Shown here: positions 1 through 9,700 of the stretch, one piece after another
Layout of the letters: each line of letters opens with the position of its first letter
Numbering within the stretch: position 1 is the first letter of the stretch
NCBI RefSeq assembly: GCF_905475465.1
Contig: NC_062243.1
Location: 12,920,267-12,984,266 of the forward strand
Reading direction: 5' to 3'
DNA: 64,000 nucleotides
Source of the DNA: Pieris napi
Lineage: Eukaryota > Arthropoda > Insecta > Lepidoptera > Pieridae
Made by a program: the position numbers and the translations under genes
Notes under the pieces: generated by a model
Told to the model about the DNA's origin: nothing
The model's input: the letters and a program-made list of their open reading frames with translations, nothing else
The model's database searches: none

Positions 1-745
1 AATCGGAACCTAAATGTAACTAAATCCGTTAAAAGCAAAAGTTTTCTTTAATAATTTAACACCTTTGAGCAATGAATGGAACAAATCGAATTTGACGTCA
101 TTCAAACACGGGTTTAAAAAAAAAATTCACAGTAGAATTTATCTAATGTTATTATGTTACTTCAATCATTTAAAAGTATTATTAATATTTAAGTTAATTA
201 AAATATAATATTAATAGTTGCAAGTCAATTAATTGCTGTTGTACGATATAAGTGTAGGCTAAGTTTGGCCATTGAGCTGTTAATAAATAAATAAATAAAT
301 ATGAATCAAATAATAACATAAAACATTTTTAACGTATGCCATATAGAAAATGAAAGATAAACATTAATTTTTGAGTGAATTCTGTCTGTAACCAGCTTTA
401 AAATAAACAATGAACACGATTCTTTGTGACGCGCGCTAAGCCCTCAAAAGGAGAACTTAGTAAATAATTAAATAACTCGCTGAAATATTTTAATCTCGAC
501 AGAGACCAGCGGTGGTTCGCCATATTTCATTTACAACTTGTTTACAAGGGTTTAAGTCAACATACATATCACATATACGTTTAGGTTTCATTAAGCAAAG
601 CTTCGCGGAATGTTTTTATACTGTCTTGTGATTCAATGAGACAATATATCATTTTTAACTTTTATAACGTATAACGTAACCTGTAAATCGTTACGTTATA
701 CGTGGCTTGGCGATTTTGTTTAATAAATATTATTCGTTTTCTTAC
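1..745. other. Left edge, no confident exon
   Basis: AT-rich non-coding sequence that should hold the intron, or the last exon, downstream of the WD40 gene exon at 746-895. A run of AATA units at about 282-302 looks like the tail of a retroposon. A possible short last exon (minus strand, about 590-640, acceptor CAG then TAT AAA AAC) would stay in phase and stop within ten codons. I could not confirm it. Confidence 0.3.
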
Positions 746-3700
746 CCTTAAAGTGTTGTCCCAAGCTGCACTAGCGAATACCCGCGGTCTTTCGTCATGA
801 CAACGTAAGGCGCATACCTGTCCCGCGTGCATACGCTGCAACTTTTTGGGAATAAATTGAAGTCGAAGCTTATGCACTTTGTACGTTGTTTCCACCTGAA
901 AAGTTTAGAAATTCTGACTTTAGTTTATGGCTGTCTCTTCGCTTTGCTTCTTCATTCGTGAGCTAAAATCATAGTAGGTATGATTAATTTTTAACAGTTC
1001 AAGATCCAAGCGAGTAATAAATGTAGGATATTGTTTCGAGTGTTTCCTACCTTTTGACGTGACTTGACGGGCCTTGGCCAGTGACCCACTTCCCGTGTTA
1101 AGGACTTTACGAATATCTCGTAAACCAATCTGTATTGGCAATAAAATGGGATTAGGTTGACGGTTTACGGCAACACTTTATCGTAAGCTTCGTGTACCAA
1201 ATGGTATCGGACGTGGAGGGTCATCGTAAAAAAGGGGACACAAAATTATAAAACAAATACGCGTCGCGGTTTGATTAAAAACAGCAATAAAGACTTGGGA
1301 ATGTTTATGACAAACGTAAAATTTTGATCAGTACGAATGTGCTTGTATTTGAGGAATATTGTTAAAACCGAATCAGTCGTTATATTTTATAAATATTCTG
1401 TTATTCAGTGACAAGCCTCGGTGATTCAATAGTCTTACATACTTGATAGTATCGGACAAATTGAGAAATATATCGAAACCCCAACGCGATATTACTAACC
1501 TTACCAATCATACGATCGTCTATCAGCATCTATTAGGTCTCGCTATACATGAACCCTTACCATTCTGCTTATTAAGTTTTAATGAGGATTTGAGTAATTA
1601 AACAAATCAGCACAACTCCATAACAAAAAGTTACAAAATTTAAATAGCTTTTGTTACATAAAAGCTACGTTAAACACATTATAAATATGCTAATTGAGCA
1701 CAGGAAAAATGAAAGCTCTCAGCCACAATAAAACTCGCGCGTTTCTAGTTCTATTGTTCAAACAATTGCCAGGATTAAAGCGAGAATTACGTTTTATGCA
1801 AACAATTTGCAAGCGTCACGAGCCACTTTATGAAATGTACAAACCATAAACCTTTAATGGTCCAAAAGAAGACCATTTACGGTGCGATTAACTTATTTTA
1901 ACAACAAAATTAACAATCTACAACGGAAACAGATTAAAACTGTAGCATCTATCGCCTACCTGCTATTACGAACATTAATAAATCAGTCTGTCTTCCGAGC
2001 CCGCCTTTTATTGACGTATCATTTGGCGACGAGGTTTAACGATTAAAAAAGTATAAAATGTCGATTGGGAAAATTGAATCATTTAATTTGGGTTCCAAGC
2101 AATGGCCAGCGTATATTCGGCGTGTAAAACAATTTATAAAATTAAATAACATTAGCGAAGAATTAAAAGTTAGTATGCTGGTGACCGTGGTCGGAGAAGA
2201 AACATATATGCTCATGTGTGATCTTTGTGCACCAGGATTTCCTGAGGATTCGACATTTGATGAGTTAGTCAAATTAGTAACAGAACATTTAGAACCTCAG
2301 AGGTCCGAAATCGCGGAACGGCACGTGTTTCGTTTGCGACGGCAAAAAAATGGGGAGTCTTTAACCGACTACTTGCAGGCCCTTAAACACTTGGCCTCTT
2401 CATGTAATTTCGGCAAGTGTTCATCTTGCTCAACGTTGGAAGAAAATCTTCGGGATCAATTTGTATCGGGTCTGGCGAATGATGCTATGCGATCTCGAAT
2501 TTTTGCCGAGAAAAAGATACAGTATAAAGAGGCTGTGGAACTGGCACTGGCATTGGAGGCGGCTGAACGGCACGCAGAGGTCAGTGGATCCACACGGGCA
2601 TCGGTGAATGAGGCATCAGGAACAACAGGCGGTCAGGTGAGCGAGGGCTTGCATTACGCGCGTGGCGGTGGCCGTGTGGGCAGCCAACAGCCGCGCACGA
2701 CCTACATACCGAGCGCCAAGGGCGCTGGTGTTGCTGTGCGTTCAGCAGGTGGAAGCGCGGGGACTTCAGGTTCTGGTGTTTCATGCTGGCGCTGTGGCAA
2801 GGCGCACACAGCGGATAAGTGTCGTTTTAAGCAATACAATTGTGATGAGTGTGGCCGACGGGGTCATTTAAAAGTGATGTGCAAACAAGTGCGTGGTAGT
2901 GATAGTCGACAGAACTTTGTGTCGGACGAATCTGATGTTGAGTTATTTAATTTGAAGTTGAGCAGTCAGGGTAACGAACCTTATTTTATAAAGGTTTTTA
3001 TAGACAGTAATTTAATTCGATGCGAAGTAGACACGGGAAGTCGTATATCAGCAATAAGTGAAGAAATGTATAATAGATTTTTTTGTCATAAAGTAATTAT
3101 AAGGGATGGCATAATCTTACGTTCTTATTCAGGTACTCAGATCGAGTCTTTGGGTTACATTGAGGTAAATGTACGTTTGGGCGACGTGGAAGTTAAATCA
3201 TTACGTTTATATATTATAAAAGAAGGTGCTAGACCTTTAATAGGACGAGAATGGTTACGTGCGTTGAATATTAAAGAAATTTATCTTAATGAAATAGCGG
3301 AAGATTCTTTTGTGCATAGATTAAGCAAGGAATTTCCAGAAGTTTTTTGTAATAAGTTGGGCACATGTAAGAAAACTATTCAATTACAACTTTGCGATAA
3401 CGAACCGGTTTATGTGCGAGCGAGACCGGTGCCACTAGCACTTCGCGCGCGAGTTGAGAACGAGCTAGCGCGTCTTGAGGCAGACGGATCCATTTATCGG
3501 GTGGAGTACTCTGATTTTGGGACCCCAATCGTACCAGTAGTTAAAAAAAATGGGGAGATACGTATTTGTGGGGACTATAAAATTACTGTGAATCCCAAAT
3601 TAAAAAGAGATTTTTATCCATTACCACGAATTGATGAATTATTTGCTAATTTAAGAGGGGGGGAGCAGTTTACGAAAATAGATTTAACGCACGCGTACGA

Positions 3701-6700
3701 GCAGTGTCTTTTATCTGAGGAATCACAGCCGGTCACGGCCATTACTACCCATATGGGTACTTTTGCTTATCGTCGTACTCCTTATGGTTTATCATGTATA
3801 CCGGAAAAATTTCAAAAATTAATGGAAGAAACGTTGCGTGGAGTGAGCGGCTGTGTCGTTTTTTTAGACGATATTTGTGTGACAGGCTCGAATAGAACTG
3901 AACACATAACTAATCTTAAGGCTGTACTCGAACGTTTGCGTAGTATGGGGCTAACTGTCAAATTATCTAAATGTAAATTTTTGCAAGATAGTGTTAAGTA
4001 TCTTGGTTTTATTATAAATAAAGAGGGTTTGCAACCAGATCCTGATAAGTTACAAGCTATTAATAATGCACCCACGCCAAGTAATGTAACTCAATTAAAA
4101 AGTTTTTTAGGCATGTTAAATTATTATGGAAAATTTATTGTTAATTTAAGTACTCTTTTGCAACCGTTACATAATTTATTAAAAAAAAATTCTTTTTGGG
4201 ACTGGAATTCGAAATGTGAGGAGGCGTTTGTAAAGGCAAAGCGATCACTCTTGAGTAAACGGGTTTTAGCGCACTATGAGGAAGGTCGAGAGTTAGTTTT
4301 GTCAGTGGATAGCAGCGCTTATGGGCTGGGTGCTGTGTTAGCGCACCGCTATCCGGGCGGGGTCGAGCGGCCCGTAAGCTGTGTTTCTCGCACGCTTAAT
4401 GCGGCGGAACGCAGTTACAGTCAATTAGACAAGGAAGCGCTCGCTATTGTCTTTGGTGTTTTTAAACATCATCAATATTTGTTTGGAAGACGTTTTACAT
4501 TGCGTACGGATCATCAACCGTTGACATATATTTTTGGCAGTAAGGGAGGTATTCCTCTGACTGCAGCAAGTCGGTTACAGAGATGGGCAGCACGTTTGGC
4601 TGCATATGATTTTACGATAGAATTTGTACGATCGGTAGATAACGGTCCAGCCGATGCTTTGTCGCGTTTGCCGCTTCCTCAAGAGGGTCGATTTGCAGAT
4701 TCAGTAGATTATCTTAATTTGGTTGCGGACTCTTCACCTATTTCTTATAAAGATATTGCCAGGGAAACTGAACGAGATAATTTTTTGTGTAAAATCAAAC
4801 GGTATATTTTTTTTGGTTGGCCAAGCGATCCGAGTTGTGAAGGTGAAAAACCATATTTTGCTAGAAAACATGATTTTGCTGTTGAACAAGGTTGTATAAT
4901 TTATAAATATAGAATTGTGGTTCCAACGAATTTACAAAAAAATATTTTGGATGAAATTCATGAGGGTCATTTGGGAATAAATAAAATGAAAAGTTTAGCT
5001 AGGAGCTATGTGTATTGGGCGACTTTAGATTGCGATATTGAGACTCTTTGTAGGAACTGTGGGGCGTGTCGGTCCGTGTTGGATGCGCCACCTCGAGCCC
5101 AAATTCACCCATGGGAGTTTCCTTTGCACCCGTGGCATCGTTTGCATGCTGACTTTGCGGAATATGGGGGTAGGCGGTATCTTATTGTTGTTGATGCAAA
5201 CACGAAATGGATTGAAGTATTTTCAATGACTAATACCAGCGCGTCTTTTACAATTAGGGTTTTTAGAAATATTTTTGCAAGATTTGGTTTACCATCACAG
5301 CTCGTGACTGATAATGGTCCACCATTTTGTTCTTTTGAATTTGAGTCTTATTGTGTAAGTAATTGCATTAAACATACTACTTCGGCTCCTTATCGACCTC
5401 AGGGCAATGGAGCAGCGGAAAATGTAGTCAAAACCGTTAAAAAAACAATTAAAAGGGCAGTTTTTGAAGGCGAAAATATTGACGCAGCTCTCGATAAATT
5501 TCTTTTTAAATATCGCAACTGTGAGCATGCCACAACTGGCATTTCACCGGCCGTGGCGTTGCTAGGGCGTCGTTTACGTAGCCGTTTAGACGCAATACGA
5601 CCGGACGTGGCCGCCACTGTTCGGGAAAAGCAAGAGCGGCAACTCGCGAAAATACCGCGTGCTCAGCGAGAGTTTGAAATTGGAGAAACAGTACTTGCAA
5701 GAGATTATAGGCAAGGAGGGGAGAAATGGGCTTCAGGAAAGGTGTGTAAAAGGACGGGCCCGGTTTCTTATAAAGTTGATTTGGGCAACGGTATTGAGTG
5801 GCGTAGACATGCAGACCAAATTATTTCAAATAAAAACAGATTTTCAATGTCACGCACGAATACAGCGGTTGTCTCAGAGCAGGAGGGTAATGATGGGCTA
5901 GGGTCTGAGATGGTGGAGGTTACAACTGAAGAGAGTGATCCTAATAAAACTATCAACAAATCTGATGATCAAGCGTCTCAGGTGGAGCCTCAGTCAACAC
6001 AGACCCTGTCCGAGTCACCGAGTTGCTCTCAGGAACTATCGGCTCGAGCATTGCGTGCTTTAAAGCGAGCTAAAAATAATAGTTGATAAGTTAAGTAAGT
6101 TTGTCATGATTAAAGATTTTATTTTGGTTTAGTTTATTAAGTACTAGGTTATGTAAATTTTGTAATATTTCTTGTATTCCTATTGTAGTGGTTTAAAATG
6201 TATTTCGTGGTTTGTAGGGGAAAGATGTAGCATCTATCGCCTACCTGCTATTACGAACATTAATAAATCAGTCTGTCTTCCGAGCCCGCCTTTTATTGAC
6301 GTATCAAAAACGAATATATTCCTCTTCCTCTCAAACTTGTACTGAACAAACACGTGCCTACTTTTTTCCCCAACGATTCCAAAACAAAGCGCTCAGGGGA
6401 ATAGTCAGTGATCCCTGATACATTTGCAATGACGACCTCCATCGGGACCTTGATGTAGAGGACGTCGCCACAATAATAAAAAGACTGCTGGAGCCCACGA
6501 ACATAGGCTCCACCGTCACGTGAATGTCGAGGCAATTCAAAATCTTGTCACCAAAGTCATAGTGAGAAGATTGAAAAGGACAAAACCATTTGAATTAGTG
6601 TGAGCGCACGTTAATCTTAAGTGTTAAACAGTGGTAAGTGGAAAACGTAGTACACAAGAACAGAGAGTCTTCCCCTTAAGAGAGACTATAAGTGTAATTG

Positions 6701-9700
6701 GACACTTATGGTAAATATCCTTTTAGTTAATTAGGCTAGACTTAAATAACTTATTAGTCTGAAGTCAGGCTAGAATGTTCCATGATATCTCAGTAAAAAT
6801 ATGTATTTAAAAAATCTTTTCTTGTTAAAATAAATGCATAGCACATCGTTCTCAATAAAGAATTTATAGGGGTTTAGAGTATTTATTTTAATTAAACGTT
6901 TAATACTATTATTTAAATGAGATAACTAGAAAACAGTCCTGTTCTAGGTAATAACAATAAATTCACCACCTGACTAGCTTTATGTGCTGTTCTATTGTTT
7001 GTGAGAGTTATAAAATTGTGAATGAAAATAAATTTCACTTACCTTTGTAGCTACAAATGTTCGTGTCGGCTGCGAGACATTCTCTACATTCTCTACAGAC
7101 CTTTGTCAAGATGAAATAGGATGTGCATGGTAATATAAAAACTTTAAAAAATAAATCAGATTTCTATATCTGTTTCATGATCATTTGTCAATCTAATAGG
7201 CAAGTAGGTGATCAGCCCCCTGTGTCTATCACACGCCGTCGACTTTTTGGCGAGCCGGTCTCCTCACGATGTTTTCCTTCAACGATATAGAAATAAAGTC
7301 CATTGGGGCACGGCCAGGGATCGAACCTACGACCTCTGGGATGAGGTCGCACGCTTAAGCCATCATTGCTCATAAAAAAATTCACGCGGCTTTTTCAGTT
7401 ACTACGAAATCAAAAGGAAAATAAAGTCGATTCTCAACCATCTAGATAATCAGACGATACTAAAACTTAACGTACCTCTTGAGTCTCGATGTCGTACACT
7501 TTTATTGATGAATCAGCGTAACCGACAATGAATTTCGCCTCGTCAGCACTGAGACCGAGCGACAGCGCTGCCGATCGATCTATAATAATCATTTTTAGAC
7601 AAATTTTCCTCCATACACAAAATATTATCAGTTTCTTTAATTTTAGCAAAAAAGGGGTTATTTAAAATGGCGTGAACTACGAATTCAGCATAGGAGAAAA
7701 AGATCGGTCTTGTGTTTAAAAAATTGTAGTAATACTAATGAAATTATATATAACGTGTATATTATATATATTTATAGCATAAATATAACCACACGATCAG
7801 GCATATTTGTGGCCGAAACGCTAAGCAGCAGGTGTCTAATCTCCCTTTTCCTAAAAATGGACTTTATTTACTTAAACTAGGTCTTGTGCGCTTGGCGTGC
7901 CCAGGCCACGACTGCTCCGAAAACAACCTCATTATATATTTTATGGGTGAGTCGGAGCCAGCGTCCCCGCTTGTGCTATTCATCTTACTGACATATTTAA
8001 CAATTCTGTGGCGGGATTTTTCCAGCTGCGATCTGTCCTCGAGCAACATGTCGGATAGTCCATCCCGGGATACCCACGTGCCAGTCTCAAGCTCCAGATT
8101 ACACCTGGCTCTTTCGACAGTCGGAGTCACCAAGTAAACGAACCACCGTTCGGTCGGTGCTTTCGTCACAGTCGCACGCCGGGCTTGTCCTCAGTTTGAA
8201 TCTTTGTAAATAGTGTCTAAAGGGACCGTGGCCAGTCAGGATCGCATGCGGGATGCGAAGCATCTTAGAAACCATTTTTGTGACTCAGGCTGTTTCGCCC
8301 TCCACGTAGCGCTCGTCCCAGATGTGTACCGTCTCGAGTCTGATTAGTCGTCGTAAGTAGGAAAGCGGATACGCGTCGTAGCCTATTCGCGTACCCCGAT
8401 GGCATCCCTCGGGATCCGCCATTTTGTTTCTCCATGTGCCAACCTGTGCCTTCACCCAGAAGAGTTCGATTTTAAAAGCATGTGGAGCAAGATGTAATGG
8501 TTGCAGGTGATTAAGAAAAACCTGTCCGGTTTAAAAAACTGACGGAGAGTTTGTTGCCAGTTCTCGTCCATTCTATGCCCTAGATTTAATAACTGGCAGT
8601 AAATGTAAATTTAGAACCATAATTTTTTTACAAACATTCATAAGTGTACATTAATAATAATGTAGCGGGAGGGCTTTTAGAAAAAAAAACGTTTACAACA
8701 CGGAAAAATCTTTCTTGCTTTTCAAAAGGAAAGTAACCGAAGGTTTTTCCGAAACGGAATAGAGGCTCGTTGTGAGTGTAAAATAAAAGACGCTTTACGT
8801 TTGATTGTGAATACACAACACTCAACAGCATCTCTCGTAGGTACACGCGTAGACGTTACGTATGTACGTTATATACGTGTACATATGTACGTGACGCATA
8901 TTATTCGTCAGTCGTCTTTCCCTTTCACCAATCATTGTTTCAAATTGTCACCCCGTCCGGCAGTTTATAAACCCAATTTATATTTATTCTACTTGCTCAA
9001 GCTTATTCAGTAAATCTTCCATATAGCTCGTTTCACTCAACTTCGAGCCGCATTGTAATAAGATATTAAAAAATGTTAAGTAGAATCGATTCACAGTATC
9101 TTGACCATGACCGACTATCATACAGATTGGCCACTCGTGATGTAGCACTCTATGTCATAATAAAAGCAGACAAAAATAATTTGGCTGGAAAATCTCTGTC
9201 AGCGATTTACAATCAAAGGCAGACGCCATCACCATATAGTACCACTTATTTATTTTTTATTTATTCATTTATTATTTTTTTATTTAGGAAACAAAACAAT
9301 AAAAAAAGCTAGTAGCTATAATAAAGAAGAAAGATACAAGGATTAGGACATTAACAGTTGTTTTAAATATTTTTAAATGAAGCAGTAGAGGAGTGCGAAA
9401 AAGGGTCGATGTTAGTGGCAGAATCCAAAGTAGAACAGATCCTGTGAAGAGGATTACAATGTAGTACTATATTGTAATAAATTGTTTTTTATTATTTTAT
9501 TGTTAAAACGTTTGTGGAATATGGTGTGGAAAGTTAGAAGCTTTATAATCAATTAACGCTATTAAATGACTCCCATACGTGTAATAAAAGGTGCGGCAGC
9601 TGAGGAGATTCCCGGTGCGCCATAGTATTGAGTGTTGAGGTACTCCAGTGCTGGGTCAGCCCGTATACAATACTGCGGTGGGTCCTCCGTAGATGCAACT

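Larger units (their letters stand above)
1941..6306 (+). mobile_element. Intact Ty3/Gypsy LTR retrotransposon, mag clade
   Basis: A complete 4366-bp element: LTR, primer site, one gag-pol frame, polypurine tract, LTR. It is flanked by a 5-bp target duplication AAAAC (1936-1940 and 6307-6311). The two 81-bp LTRs are identical, start TG and end CA. LTRs this short are a hallmark of mag of the silkmoth (77 bp, from memory). There is no env frame. It lies in the opposite orientation inside the intron of the WD40 gene between exons 7043-7090 and 746-895. Identical LTRs and an open frame mean a recent insertion that may still be mobile. Confidence 0.93.

Noticed and set aside
920..1141. 73-codon minus frame near a WD40 exon
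   Set aside because: No WD pattern and not needed to join exons 7043 and 895 in phase.
2581..2871. Short frames on both strands inside gag
   Set aside because: Shadows of the single gag-pol frame.
6293..6535. 80-codon minus frame overlapping the 3' LTR
   Set aside because: No domain, begins beyond the element and runs into the LTR.
7832..8137. 101-codon plus frame opposite the R1 relic
   Set aside because: The protein-like signal is on the minus strand; the plus frame is its shadow.
9073..9312. 79-codon plus frame
   Set aside because: Ends in low-complexity F/I-rich sequence, with no domain or splice context; it lies in an intron of the opposite gene.
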